DNA of 64,000 nt from an uncultured Spirochaetia bacterium (GCA_958296075.1 CATQHW010000002.1:558001-622000); one strand, 5' to 3'; shown: positions 46,575 to 56,952, counted from the first letter of the stretch. Notes: generated by a model from the letters alone, not told the origin. A program made the numbers and translations.

Positions 46575-47431
46575 CGGCCGCGGCGGCGGTGAGCGACCGG
46601 GTGGTTCGCGTCAAGCTGGTCCATTCCAACGAGACCTGCTTGTGCGTGCCGCCGCCCGAGTCCGAGGCGATCGATCTGGAAACCGGCGCCGGCGTCATCG
46701 TGCCGACCCGCCACGGTTTCGAGATCGGCAGCGTGTTGGGTCCGGTCCGTGACGAAACGGAGCTGCGCGGCGCGGAGCTGTTCGAGGTGATCCGCCAGGC
46801 GCAGGCCCGCGACCTCGACGAATTCGAACGCAACCGCGAGCTGGGCGTCGATCTGTTGCGCTCCTGTCGCCGCCGTCTCGATCAGTTCGGCTCGACGCTG
46901 AAGCTGGTCGCCGCGCACGTGGTGTTCGGCGGCGGCAAGCTGATCATCTACTTCACGGCGGAAGGGCGCATCGACTTCCGCCGCTTGGTGGGCGATCTGT
47001 CGCAGGTGGTGGGCATGCGCATCGAGCTGCAGCAGGTCGGCATGCGCGACGAAACCCGCATCATCGGCGGTGCCGGCGTCTGCGGCCGGGTCTTGTGTTG
47101 CAATGGGGTCACCGACCGCCGCCCGCGCGTGACGGTGCGCATGGCGCGAGAGCAGGGACTGTCGCTCGATACGCGGCGTATCTCCGGACAGTGCGGGCGC
47201 CTGCTGTGCTGTCTGTCGTACGAGTATGAGTTCTATCGAGAGGTGCGCCGCTCGGTCCCCAAGGAAGGCAAGTCGGTGTACTACCAGGGCGACCGGTTCC
47301 GCGTGATCGAGTTGAACGCCCTGACCCGTCGCGCCCGCATCAGCGGAGCGGACGGGGTCGTTCTCGGAGTCGACTTCGGGGACTTCCGGTTCGATGATGC
47401 GAACCGGCGCTGGGAGATCAGCCCGGTATGA
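46571..47431 (+). CDS. ricT: PSP1 domain protein, RicT (YaaT)-like
   Basis: 286 aa. PSP1 core: AAHVVFGGGKLIIYFTAEGR, DFRRLVGDLSQVVGMRIELQ, and the Cys-bearing segments GVCGRVLCC and ISGQCGRLLCCLSYEY, which in Bacillus relatives help ligate iron-sulphur clusters in the Y-complex acting with RNase Y. The N-terminus has two further Cys (ETCLC). RNase Y is also encoded in this window (20126). Overlaps bactofilin by 4 bases, and its 3' end overlaps the convergent acyltransferase gene by 14 bases. Confidence 0.92.
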   Translation: MTAAAAVSDRVVRVKLVHSNETCLCVPPPESEAIDLETGAGVIVPTRHGFEIGSVLGPVRDETELRGAELFEVIRQAQARDLDEFERNRELGVDLLRSCRRRLDQFGSTLKLVAAHVVFGGGKLIIYFTAEGRIDFRRLVGDLSQVVGMRIELQQVGMRDETRIIGGAGVCGRVLCCNGVTDRRPRVTVRMAREQGLSLDTRRISGQCGRLLCCLSYEYEFYREVRRSVPKEGKSVYYQGDRFRVIELNALTRRARISGADGVVLGVDFGDFRFDDANRRWEISPV

Positions 47432-48251
47432 GGGCGGGAGTCTCCCGCCTCCAGCGCTCGACCTGCGCTGCGATCTCTGTCTGCATGCGCTGCACGAGCT
47501 CGCGCAGCTCCCCCTTGCTGGTCGGCGGCCGGTACACCGACAGGAGCTTCACCCGGTAGCGGGTTCGCCCCATCCGGGCAAGGCCGGTGACGCCGCGCAG
47601 CCGGTAGCCGCCGTCGACGGCGACCGTAACGACCGGTAACGGCCGGCGTGCCAGCACCGTGGCCAGCCCCCCGGTATGGAACCGGTGCACGGCGCCGTCC
47701 CGCGAACGGGTGCCGTCGGCGAAGATGACCGGGCACATTCCCTCGTCGGCAAGCGCGGAGAAGCTTCGCAGCTCGCGGAGCAGCAGGCGCATCTGCGCCG
47801 CGTCGAAACGGCCGCGAGGCCGGACGATCAGGGCGTCACCACTGTAGCGCAGGCATTTCGACACCAGCGGGATACCGTACTTCAGCGACCGCTTGGCGAT
47901 GAACTTGAGCCTTCGTTGCGGCAGCGCCGTGATCAGGACCGGGATGTCGAGCAGGCTCTGGTGGTTGCTGACCAGTATGAACACGAGTGGGAGCTCGGTC
48001 AGCGCCGATTCGATAACCGTGCGGAATCCCGTCAGCGCCTCCGCGCCGCGGATCAGTCGTCGCCCCTCGCGAAACGTGAATGCGGTGACCGCCGCGCGCA
48101 GCCGGCGCTCGCGCTCGCGGCCGCCGCTCGTGCCGCTGCCGGTCGAAGCCGGCGCCTGGCCGGTTCCCCACAGCTTCCACCAGCTCAGGCGCAGGTCACC
48201 GTACAGGAAGCGGATCAGCACGTAGCCGACCAGCAGCAGCCCGCGGATCAC
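47418..48251 (-). CDS. PlsC-type 1-acylglycerol-3-phosphate acyltransferase-like protein
   Basis: 277 aa from GTG 48251, which overlaps the upstream gene stop (GTGA); a longer frame is not supported. N-terminal membrane helix (IRGLLLVGYVLIRFLYG). Acyltransferase motif I is NHQSLLD (His and Asp at correct spacing), motif III FADGTRSRDG (Asp instead of the usual Glu in EGTRS), then VTVAVDG. Likely makes phosphatidic acid or acylates a related glycerolipid. Confidence 0.88.
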   Translation of the reverse strand: MIRGLLLVGYVLIRFLYGDLRLSWWKLWGTGQAPASTGSGTSGGRERERRLRAAVTAFTFREGRRLIRGAEALTGFRTVIESALTELPLVFILVSNHQSLLDIPVLITALPQRRLKFIAKRSLKYGIPLVSKCLRYSGDALIVRPRGRFDAAQMRLLLRELRSFSALADEGMCPVIFADGTRSRDGAVHRFHTGGLATVLARRPLPVVTVAVDGGYRLRGVTGLARMGRTRYRVKLLSVYRPPTSKGELRELVQRMQTEIAAQVERWRRETPALIPG

Positions 48252-49027
48252 GAGGTGCCGCCGGTCCGGGCCCGCGTCAGCAGCCCGTCCAGCTCCATAC
48301 GGGAGAGCGCGGGGACGCGCGGGTCCGCAAGCCATTCCGGCTTGGCATACCCCCAATCCGCCAGATAGACCTCGATGCGCTCGTCGTCGTTGCCGACCAG
48401 GTGATCGAGCTGATCGTCGACCAGCGCTGCGCGCTCGGCCTGCCGCCGGTCCAGTGTCATGGCGACCATCTCCAGCTTGGAAACCGAGGCGGCGTGCAGG
48501 ATCGCCCGCGGCGGCACCGCCACTTCATGGAAGTCGAGGATCGCCTCGATGTACGGCGGGCGCTTGGTCGAAAGGATGCAGGTCGTTTCCCAGTCGGCGG
48601 CCCGCAGCAGCTTCGCTATGCCGGGGTAGAGCGGGTTCAGGCGCAGCCAGTGGCCGCGGTCGTGAGCCATCAGCTCCCGGCGACTGCGGTTGAGGGCGTC
48701 CGCGTACCGAGCCAGGATGCGCGGACCCGCGTCGCGGCGAGCCTGGTCGAACTCCTCCTGGCGCGACGGCATGCGGCCGGCGGCCAGCAGGTGCTGAATC
48801 AGCAGGTAGTCGTCGCCGGCGCGGATGAAAGGGCGGAGTTGCATGAAGCGCCGTCGCAGTGCGACGGGAACGGCACGCGGCGCGGCCGGCGGCCGGCCGC
48901 CGGCCGCGCCGGAATCGGCGCTCCGGGCCAGGCGTTCGTAGGCCACCCACGAGCTGAACAGACACTCGGCCGCCGAGTCGCAGATCACGCCGTCGAAGTC
49001 GATGAACAACCGGAGCGGGCGTCCCAT
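48248..49027 (-). CDS. HAD-like hydrolase of unknown substrate
   Basis: 259 aa. Motif I IDFDGVICDS at the N-terminus, motif II-like LSTKRPPY, a conserved Lys in SVSKLEMV and an acidic motif IV ALVDDQLDHLVG. It has a long cap with Arg-rich helices. Lies between the LarA-like gene (13-base gap) and the acyltransferase (overlap), so it is probably co-expressed with both. The substrate cannot be inferred. Confidence 0.8.
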   Translation of the reverse strand: MGRPLRLFIDFDGVICDSAAECLFSSWVAYERLARSADSGAAGGRPPAAPRAVPVALRRRFMQLRPFIRAGDDYLLIQHLLAAGRMPSRQEEFDQARRDAGPRILARYADALNRSRRELMAHDRGHWLRLNPLYPGIAKLLRAADWETTCILSTKRPPYIEAILDFHEVAVPPRAILHAASVSKLEMVAMTLDRRQAERAALVDDQLDHLVGNDDERIEVYLADWGYAKPEWLADPRVPALSRMELDGLLTRARTGGTS

Positions 49028-49039
49028 GCGACCGCAGCG

Positions 49040-50323
49040 TCAGTCGGCTGCCGGCAGATGCAGCACCTCGCCGGCGTGCGGGACGTACAGGATGCCGGAG
49101 TCCTCGCGGTTCTGATAATCGCCCAGCTCCACGGTCGCCGGATCCCGGTAACCGAGCCCGATCCGTTCGCACAGGGAACGCGGCAGGGCGGTAGCCAGCT
49201 CCACGTCGATTCTGGGCCGCTCGACGCCGTCGTGGTATTCGCCGACGCCGCGGACCAGCGCCGAGTGCGCCAGCACGCCGCGCGGGACGTCGGGGAAGCG
49301 GTGCCGCTGTGCCACCAGGTAGTCGGTGACGTGGTAGCCGACCTGCTCCAGGTGGGTGCCCCAGGTGGCCGAAAGCTTGTCGATCTGCGGCCCGTAGATG
49401 ATCAGCCGGCCTCCGTCGGCGACCACCGATTCCAGCTTGTACATCACCTTGCCGCCTACCCACAGCTCGTCGTACATCGCCGGGGCGTGGCCGAGCACGG
49501 TGTGGTAGCGGCGTGGCGTATGGGTGACGTGTATGCGGGCGGAATGATCGGCCGCTTCGCTCCATGCCTGGCGTGGCTCTCCGACGTACAGCCCGTCGAG
49601 CTCGGGCGGTTCCTGCCCGGGTTGCACGACCATGGCGATCAGGTGACAGGCGGTCGGCACCAGTTCGGCCGCCTGCTCTATGACGCGGCGCGCCGGCGTA
49701 TCCTTGTGCCCGATGGTCCGCATGCAGGTGATCACTGCGCTGAGCCAGTGGAAGAAGTCCAGAAACTCGCCGCCGGAGATGCCGGGGAACAGGTACTTGT
49801 GGCCGCCTGAGAAGCCGACGATCTCATGCGGGAACACCGGACCGACGATCAGCAGCAGGTCATAGTCGAAGACTGCCCGATTGATCGTCACGTCGATCGC
49901 TTCGGCGAAACGGCCGTCGGTGGCCGCGGCGATCTGGCGTTCGGTGAACGAGCCGATCCGTTGCAGCGTTCCCGGCGTGTCCCAGCGGTGGTTGAGGAAG
50001 CGGCTGGCGGCGAAGCGCTCCGCACGATCGGCGGCGCTCACGCCGTAGAGCCGGGCGATCGCTTCATCCGGCATGATCGGGTGCGTGCCCAGCGCCACCA
50101 TGTAGTCGAGCCGCCGCGCGTGTGCGCCGATGACCTCATCGACGGCTCGTATCAATGCCGGCAGCGGCGCGGTGCGGGTAGCGTCGGGCGTGATCGCCAG
50201 CACCCGCCGCGACTCGTACAGCGCTCGCGGCGTCCCGGCTTCGATGCGGCTGCAGATGTCCTGGTAGGTCAACGCTGCGCCGGCCGGCGTCCCGGGGCGC
50301 TCCGCCGTCAGAAGGTCCGCCAT
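49040..50323 (-). CDS. LarA-like nickel-pincer racemase/epimerase family protein
   Basis: 427 aa from ATG 50323, chosen because GGAGGAAGAGGAG lies just upstream. Family marks: TPDATRTAPLPALI near the N-terminus, GTHPIMPDEAI, and FPHEIVGFSGGHKYLFPGIS, whose Lys matches the cofactor-tethering Lys of lactate racemase LarA. Some family members epimerise C2 of aldonates such as gluconate. With an SDR and 6-phosphogluconate dehydrogenase upstream in the same string, an aldonate epimerase is the best guess. Accessory larB, larC and larE are not in the window. Confidence 0.8.
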   Translation of the reverse strand: MADLLTAERPGTPAGAALTYQDICSRIEAGTPRALYESRRVLAITPDATRTAPLPALIRAVDEVIGAHARRLDYMVALGTHPIMPDEAIARLYGVSAADRAERFAASRFLNHRWDTPGTLQRIGSFTERQIAAATDGRFAEAIDVTINRAVFDYDLLLIVGPVFPHEIVGFSGGHKYLFPGISGGEFLDFFHWLSAVITCMRTIGHKDTPARRVIEQAAELVPTACHLIAMVVQPGQEPPELDGLYVGEPRQAWSEAADHSARIHVTHTPRRYHTVLGHAPAMYDELWVGGKVMYKLESVVADGGRLIIYGPQIDKLSATWGTHLEQVGYHVTDYLVAQRHRFPDVPRGVLAHSALVRGVGEYHDGVERPRIDVELATALPRSLCERIGLGYRDPATVELGDYQNREDSGILYVPHAGEVLHLPAAD

Positions 50324-50383
50324 CTCCTCTTCCTCCTTGTGGCCGTCCAGGTGCTCAGGCGCGCGCAGGTCCGGCATCGACGT

Positions 50384-51175
50384 TCAGATGTTATCGACCA
50401 GAAAGCCGCCGTCGACCGGGATCGTCGCGCCCGTCACAAACCCGGAGGCGGCAGCACTCGCCAGGAATACCGCGGCGCCGGCCAGCTCCTCCGGTTCGCC
50501 GAACCGCGCGAACGGCGTGCGGCCGAGCACCTGCCGGCCGCGCTCGGTCGGTTCGCCGGTCCGTTCGTCGATCAGCAGCCGCCGGTTCTGCTCGGCCAGG
50601 AAGAACCCCGGCGCGATGGCGTTCACGCGGATGCCGTGGGGAGCGAACTCCTTCGCCGTCGCCTCCGTGAGGTTCGTCACTCCCGCCTTCGCCGCCCCGT
50701 AGGCCCAGACGCGTGACAGCGGTTTGTACGAGGACATCGACGCGATATTGATTATCGATCCGCTGACCCCGCGATCGATCCAGTACGCCGCGACGACCTT
50801 GGTGGGGACCACGCAGCCGGCGATCAGGTTGAGCTCGATCGTCTGCCGAAAGACGTCGATGTCGATCTCGGTGAATGGGCCTGCGCTCAGATTGCCGCCG
50901 ACCGCGTTGATCAGGACGTCGGGGCGTCCCAGACGCTCCTCGGTGTGCGCGAGCGCCTGCCGGACCGCGGCGAGCGAACCGGCGTCGGCGACCGCGCCGG
51001 TCGTCCGTTGCGGAGCGTTCAGCGCGCTCAGCGCGCGGTCGACCGTGTCCGCTCGGCGGCTCCATACCGCTACGCGCGCGCCGGCGTCCAACAGGCCGCG
51101 CGCCATGCCGACCGCCAGCGTCGCTCCGCCGCCCGAGATGGCGACGGTGCAGTCCAGCGAGAAGAGCGGCGACAT
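50384..51175 (-). CDS. Short-chain dehydrogenase/reductase, gluconate/mannonate-type
   Basis: 263 aa from ATG 51175; GTG 51184, in overlap with the gnd stop, is an alternative. Cofactor motif AISGGGATLAVGMARG (a variant of TGxxxGxG), NAG-equivalent NAVGGNL, catalytic Ser in INIASMSSY, YGAAKAG (Tyr and Lys), and the family end PVDGGFLVDNI. The arrangement matches SDRs acting on sugar acids (gluconate 5-dehydrogenase, mannonate oxidoreductase). Substrate is inferred from context. Confidence 0.85.
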   Translation of the reverse strand: MSPLFSLDCTVAISGGGATLAVGMARGLLDAGARVAVWSRRADTVDRALSALNAPQRTTGAVADAGSLAAVRQALAHTEERLGRPDVLINAVGGNLSAGPFTEIDIDVFRQTIELNLIAGCVVPTKVVAAYWIDRGVSGSIINIASMSSYKPLSRVWAYGAAKAGVTNLTEATAKEFAPHGIRVNAIAPGFFLAEQNRRLLIDERTGEPTERGRQVLGRTPFARFGEPEELAGAAVFLASAAASGFVTGATIPVDGGFLVDNI

Positions 51176-51180
51176 GGTGG

Positions 51181-52587
51181 TCACGTCGCCGTCCAGTCTG
51201 TGTGGAACGTGCCGGGGCGGTCGACCCGCTCGTAGGTGTGGGCGCCGAAGTAGTCGCGCTGCGCCTGGATCAGGCTTGCCGGCAGGCGGGCGGTCCGGTA
51301 GGAGTCGAAGTAGCTGAGCGCCGACGCGAACGCCGGGATCGGTATTCCGCCCGCGGTTGCTGCCCCAACCACCTGCCGCCATGCGGACTGAGCCCCGTGC
51401 AGCACGTCGGCGAAATACGGGTCGAGCATCAGATTGGCCAGGCCCGGGTCGCGCGCGTACGCTTCCTTGATCCGCTGCAGGAAGCGCGCGCGGATGATGC
51501 AGCCGCCCCGCCAGATCATCGCGATCGCCCCGTAATCGAGCTGCCAGTCGTACTCGGCGGCAGCGGTCCGCATCAGCGCGAACCCCTGAGCGTACGAGCA
51601 GATCTTCGCGGCATGGAGCGCCGTGCCGATCGCGTCGGCCAGTTCCTCGCGGTCGCCGGCGAAGGTCGTGCCGGGACCGCGCAGGACGCCGGCGGCGGCG
51701 ATCCGTTCCGCCTTCGCGGCCGACAAGGAGCGCGCGAACACCGCTTCGGCGATCGTGGGCACCGGGGCTCCCAGCGCCAGCGCGGACTGCCCGGTCCAGG
51801 TCCCCGTGCCTTTCTGTCCCGCCTTGTCGAGGATCACGTCGACGATCGGCGAGCCGGTCTCCGGGTCGGTAGCGGCCAGTATCCGTGCCGTGATCTCGAT
51901 CAGGTATGAGTCCAGATCGCCGCGGTTCCAGGCCGCGAAGCGTTCGTGCATCTCAGCACGGGTCATGCCGCACAGGTGCTGCAGCAGGGCGAACGCCTCG
52001 GCGATGAGCTGCATGTCGCCGTACTCGATGCCGTTGTGCACCATTTTGACATAATGGCCGGCGCCGCCGGCGCCGATGTAGGTGCAGCAGCGGCTGCCGT
52101 CGACCTCCGCGGCGATCGCCGTCAGTATGGGACTGACGATCCGGTACGCGGCCTCGCTGCCGCCCGGCATGATGCTCGGACCGCGCAGCGCCCCCTCGTC
52201 TCCGCCCGACACCCCGGTGCCCAGGTACAGCAGGCCGGCGTTTTCCGCGGCCCGGCACCGGCGCACCGTGTCGGCGAAGAACGAGTTGCCACCGTCGAGG
52301 ATAACGTCGCCGGGCTCCAGCAACGGCGTGAGCTCTGCGAGCACCGCGTCGACCGGCGCGCCGGCCTGGACCATCAGCAACACCCGCCGCGGCCGGTTGA
52401 GCGCCGCGACCAGCTCCGGCAGCGTGCGGCACGGCAGGATCCGCTTTCCCGCGCCAGCGCCTTCGACAAACGCTTCGAGCGTGCGTGCCGTCCGGTTGTA
52501 GACCGCGACCGTAAAGCCGCGGCTTTCGATGTTGAGGGCCAAGTTGCGGCCCATGACGGCCATCCCGACCATTGCGATATCGGCCAT
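51181..52587 (-). CDS. gnd: 6-phosphogluconate dehydrogenase, decarboxylating
   Basis: 468 aa from ATG 52587 (nearby ATG 52590, 52602 and 52605 are possible). N-terminal [17 protein letters not shown] binds [39 protein letters not shown] and [13 protein letters not shown] are the substrate and catalytic blocks; the C-terminus carries FHTDW. Converts 6-phosphogluconate to ribulose 5-phosphate in the pentose phosphate pathway. Followed by the SDR and LarA-like genes. Confidence 0.97.
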   Translation of the reverse strand: MADIAMVGMAVMGRNLALNIESRGFTVAVYNRTARTLEAFVEGAGAGKRILPCRTLPELVAALNRPRRVLLMVQAGAPVDAVLAELTPLLEPGDVILDGGNSFFADTVRRCRAAENAGLLYLGTGVSGGDEGALRGPSIMPGGSEAAYRIVSPILTAIAAEVDGSRCCTYIGAGGAGHYVKMVHNGIEYGDMQLIAEAFALLQHLCGMTRAEMHERFAAWNRGDLDSYLIEITARILAATDPETGSPIVDVILDKAGQKGTGTWTGQSALALGAPVPTIAEAVFARSLSAAKAERIAAAGVLRGPGTTFAGDREELADAIGTALHAAKICSYAQGFALMRTAAAEYDWQLDYGAIAMIWRGGCIIRARFLQRIKEAYARDPGLANLMLDPYFADVLHGAQSAWRQVVGAATAGGIPIPAFASALSYFDSYRTARLPASLIQAQRDYFGAHTYERVDRPGTFHTDWTAT

Positions 52588-52633
52588 CATGTGTGCTGGC
52601 ATCATAGGCGCGCGCGCGCCGTCTTGTACATCG

Positions 52634-53248
52634 TCAGCCGGAGACCGCGGCGTACAGGCGGTCAGCGACCGCCGGAGGCGTAGCGGTGCCGTCGATGCGC
52701 CGCAGCAGGCCCGCCGCACGGTAGTACTCGACCACCGGCGTGGTCTGCGCCCGGTACGCGTGCAGCCGCCGTCGGACCGCCGTCGGATCGTCGTCCTCGC
52801 GCTGCACCGGTGAGCAGAAGCGGGCGGCGTTTGCCGGCATCGAAGCGACGTTGAAGGTGGCCCCGCACGCGCTGCAGGTGCGGCGGCCGGACAGGCGTCG
52901 GACTACTTCCGGCTCCGGCACGATCAACTCGACCGCGGCACGGATGTCGGCGAGATCGGCTAGCGCCTCCGCCTGCGGGACGGTTCGGGGAAAACCGTCC
53001 AGTATGAACGCCGATTCCCTCGGCATGGTCCTCAGGTGCTCGCGCACCACGGCGATGGTCAGCGAGTCGGGGACGAGCGTGCCCGACTGTAGCAGCGCGG
53101 CCACGCGGCAGCCGAGCGGGCTCCGTTGCTTCACCGCGGCGCGGAACAGGTCGCCGGTGGAGATATGACGGATGCCGGTGCGGCCGGCCAGCACGGTGGC
53201 GACCGTGCCCTTACCGGCGCCCGGCGGTCCGAGGAGAACGATCTGCAT
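52634..53248 (-). CDS. adk: Adenylate kinase
   Basis: 204 aa. P-loop GPPGAGKGT (7-15), NMP site [14 protein letters not shown] at Asp87-like position, LID domain with CSACGATF and QREDDD. The LID has three Cys only (two in CSAC, one in FCSP); the fourth zinc ligand of the usual four-Cys LID is not evident. Makes ADP from ATP and AMP. Here it lies between ahcY and gnd rather than in its common place after secY. Confidence 0.94.
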   Translation of the reverse strand: MQIVLLGPPGAGKGTVATVLAGRTGIRHISTGDLFRAAVKQRSPLGCRVAALLQSGTLVPDSLTIAVVREHLRTMPRESAFILDGFPRTVPQAEALADLADIRAAVELIVPEPEVVRRLSGRRTCSACGATFNVASMPANAARFCSPVQREDDDPTAVRRRLHAYRAQTTPVVEYYRAAGLLRRIDGTATPPAVADRLYAAVSG

Positions 53249-53307
53249 GAGGTCGGGGCTGCATGAGGTCGAGGAATGGCGAACGAGCGCCGCTGCGGCC
53301 TGGGTGA

Positions 53308-54576
53308 CTACGTGCCCTGAGCGTAGTCGGTACGGTAGGCCTGCTGTTCGGCGGTAAGCTCGTCGACCTCGATACCCATCGTCCGCAGCTTGACCGCAGC
53401 GATCTCCCGGTCCTGCTCCTCCGGTACCGGGTACACGCGCGGCGGCATGGAGCTACCCTCCTTGGCCAACCTGATCAGGGACAGGAATTGATTGGCGAAC
53501 GACATGTCCATCACTTCCGGCGGGTGGCCCTCCGCGGCGGCCAGATTCACCAAGCGGCCTTGCGCCAGGACGTACAGCCGGCGGCCGTCGCGCAGCACGT
53601 GCTCGCGATTGTTGGCCCGGACCTCCTCGGAGCGGACGGCGAGGTCGGCCAAGTCGTGCAGGTTGATCTCGCAGTCGTAGTGGCCGGCGTTGCATACGAT
53701 CGCCCCGTCCTTCATCCGCTCGAAGTGCCGGCGCGTGATCACGTCGCGGATGCCGGTCGTGGTGATGAACACGTCGCCCACGGAACTGGCCGAATCCATG
53801 GTGGTTACGTTGAATCCTTCCAGGGTAGCCTGCAGCGCCGCGATCGGATCGACTTCGGTCACCACGACGTTGGCGCCAAGGCCGCGCGCGCGTTGCGCCA
53901 CGCCGCGCCCGCAGTGCCCATAGCCGGCGACGACGATGCGCTTGCCCGCGAGCAGCACCGACGTGGCGCGCAGCACACCGTCGAGCGCCGACTGTCCGGT
54001 GCCGTAGACGTTGTCGAAGTCCCACTTGGTGACGGCGTCGTTCACCGCGATCACGGGGTACCGGAGTGCGTGGTCGTCGGCCATGGCGCGGAGTCGATGC
54101 ACGCCGGTGGTGGTTTCCTCGGTGCCGCCGACGATGCCGGCGGTCATGCCGTCGCCGGCCGCGTGCGCGCGAAAGATGAGATCGGCGCCGTCGTCGAGCG
54201 TCAGGGTGGGGTCGACGGCCAGGGTCTGGTCGATGCACCAGTAGAACTCGTCGGTGGAAAGGCCGTGCCATGCGTAGATCGGGGTGCCTTCCGCCGCCAG
54301 CGCTGCAGCCACATCGTCCTGGGTGGACAACGGGTTGCAGCCCGACCATGCCAGCTCCGCGCCGGCGTCCCGCAGGGCGCGGATCAGGATCGCCGTCTCC
54401 TTGGTAACGTGCAGGCAACCGGCGATCCGCATGCCGGCAAGCGGCTTCGAGTCGCGGTGCAGGCTGCGCAGGTGCTGGAGCACGGGCATGCGCGATTCCG
54501 CCCAGCGGAGCTTCAGCGCGCCTTGATCCGCGAGGGCGGCATCCTTGATCTTGTAGCGGGCCACAGAACGAGTCAC
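53308..54576 (-). CDS. ahcY: S-adenosylhomocysteine hydrolase
   Basis: 422 aa from GTG 54576. Blocks: GCLHVTKETAILIRAL, SGCNPLSTQDDVAAAL, the NAD site VAGYGHCGRGVAQRARGLG, EVDPIAALQATLEGF, and the end YRTDYAQGT. Hydrolyses AdoHcy, the product of methyl transfer, matching the several methyltransferases nearby. A -10 like TACACT (54588-54583) lies so close that the mRNA would begin at the GTG, i.e. leaderless. Start GTG 54564 is an alternative. Confidence 0.96.
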   Translation of the reverse strand: MTRSVARYKIKDAALADQGALKLRWAESRMPVLQHLRSLHRDSKPLAGMRIAGCLHVTKETAILIRALRDAGAELAWSGCNPLSTQDDVAAALAAEGTPIYAWHGLSTDEFYWCIDQTLAVDPTLTLDDGADLIFRAHAAGDGMTAGIVGGTEETTTGVHRLRAMADDHALRYPVIAVNDAVTKWDFDNVYGTGQSALDGVLRATSVLLAGKRIVVAGYGHCGRGVAQRARGLGANVVVTEVDPIAALQATLEGFNVTTMDSASSVGDVFITTTGIRDVITRRHFERMKDGAIVCNAGHYDCEINLHDLADLAVRSEEVRANNREHVLRDGRRLYVLAQGRLVNLAAAEGHPPEVMDMSFANQFLSLIRLAKEGSSMPPRVYPVPEEQDREIAAVKLRTMGIEVDELTAEQQAYRTDYAQGT

Positions 54577-54582
54577 GGCAGG

Positions 54583-54611
54583 AGTGTAGTGCGAAGCGGG
54601 GCCATGGTCGA
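54583..54611 (-). promoter_or_regulatory. Candidate promoter of ahcY, leaderless
   Basis: On the minus strand, TCGACC at 54611-54606, a 17-bp spacer and TACACT at 54588-54583. The expected start point is close to 54576, the first base of the GTG codon. No ribosome-binding site precedes that GTG. Confidence 0.4.
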
Positions 54612-54665
54612 CCGCTCGAGCCGCCGGTATCGAGCCGCCTCCCGGACCGGCGCCGACGGCCGCGA

Positions 54666-54694
54666 TTGTAGCAAGCTGCCGATTGTAGTACCAT
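54666..54694 (+). promoter_or_regulatory. Candidate promoter of the small coiled-coil gene
   Basis: TTGTAG at 54666-54671, a 17-bp spacer and TACCAT at 54689-54694, just 10 bases before ATG 54705. Confidence 0.35.
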
Positions 54695-54704
54695 CTATGC
54701 CGGT

Positions 54705-55148
54705 ATGGCTGGGAGCGCCCTCTGGCGTGGTGTCGAACGGGCCGTCAATCAGGGGCTCAAGGGCTCGCGCGACGCCTTGGACCGTGCCCGATCGAAGGCT
54801 CGGGAGCTGGGCGAACGGGGTGCGCTGCGGCTTGACCTGCTGCAACTCGAACGGCAGCGCGGGCGGCTGCTGGAGGAGTTGGGGGCTCTGATCCATGATC
54901 GGTTGGGTGTCCAGGGCCAAGCCACGGTGTCGCGGGGGACGCCCGGCGTGAAGGAGCTCCTGATGCAGATCGACGACGTGGCAAGGCGGTGTGCCGCGAA
55001 GCGCGCGGCGCTCGAGCAGCTGGCTGCCCAGAGCGCGGCCATACAAGAGGCTCGTGGGGAGCCCGCTCAGGGGCCCACCGGGCAGTCGATGACGAAAGAT
55101 GAAAAAAACGACGCTGAGCGCTTGACGGACGCAAGCGACCGTGTCTAA
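54705..55148 (+). CDS. Small helical protein of unknown function upstream of the rRNA operon
   Basis: 147 aa, Arg/Glu/Leu/Ala-rich with strong helix propensity and heptad patterning (ALRLDLLQLERQRGRLLEELG, VKELLMQIDDVARRCAAKRA). No membrane or signal segment, no known motif. The last codons overlap the -35 and part of the -10 of the predicted rRNA promoter, so transcription through this gene would run into 16S. May be a spirochaete-specific protein; function unknown. Confidence 0.7.
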   Translation: MAGSALWRGVERAVNQGLKGSRDALDRARSKARELGERGALRLDLLQLERQRGRLLEELGALIHDRLGVQGQATVSRGTPGVKELLMQIDDVARRCAAKRAALEQLAAQSAAIQEARGEPAQGPTGQSMTKDEKNDAERLTDASDRV

Positions 55149-55151
55149 ACT
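55122..55151 (+). promoter_or_regulatory. rRNA operon promoter
   Basis: GCTTGACG ending at 55127 contains the -35 TTGACG (55122-55127); the spacer is 18 bp and the -10 is TAAACT (55146-55151). The 8-mer and the spacing equal those of the two str promoters. It overlaps the 3' end of the upstream small gene. Leader RNA to 16S would be about 190 nt. Confidence 0.7.
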
Positions 55152-55260
55152 CCTTTGCCACGGTGCCTGATTGAGAGAACAGGTAACCGGGTCCGGTCGG
55201 GTCGACGCGGCTCGACCGGGAGCGGGGTTCCGGTCCGCAAGGTCGGTCCGAACCTCAGCG

Positions 55261-55271
55261 GTTCTTTGACA
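55261..55271 (+). promoter_or_regulatory. boxA-like antitermination site in the rRNA leader
   Basis: GTTCTTTGACA resembles the boxA consensus (GCTCTTTAACA) that binds NusB-S10. It stands about 88 bases before the 16S start. Related TCTTTGACA and TCTTTTACA sites appear in the 16S-23S spacer. Confidence 0.5.
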
Positions 55272-55348
55272 TTTACAGGGATGGGGAGAGTGGGGTCCTC
55301 AATGTAAGATTCGCAGGGTGGATGCCTTCGGGTGGAAGCCCTGCACAT

Positions 55349-56906
<1,558 letters not shown>

Positions 56907-56910
56907 AAGA

Positions 56911-56952
56911 GCTGACGCCTTCGCCGATCAGCGGTGACCGGCGAAGGCCAGC
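56911..56952 (+). other. Hairpin directly after 16S
   Basis: GCTG plus GCCTTCGCCG (56911-56926) pairs with CGGCGAAGGC plus CAGC (56939-56952), with a small bulge. A second short hairpin (GCAGGCCC...GGGGCCTGC, 56951-56969) follows. Possibly RNA-processing structures; no T-run, so not terminators. Confidence 0.5.

Noticed and set aside
54577-54704. SAM/SAH riboswitch upstream of ahcY
   Set aside because: The apparent promoter leaves no leader, and no recognisable riboswitch core was seen.
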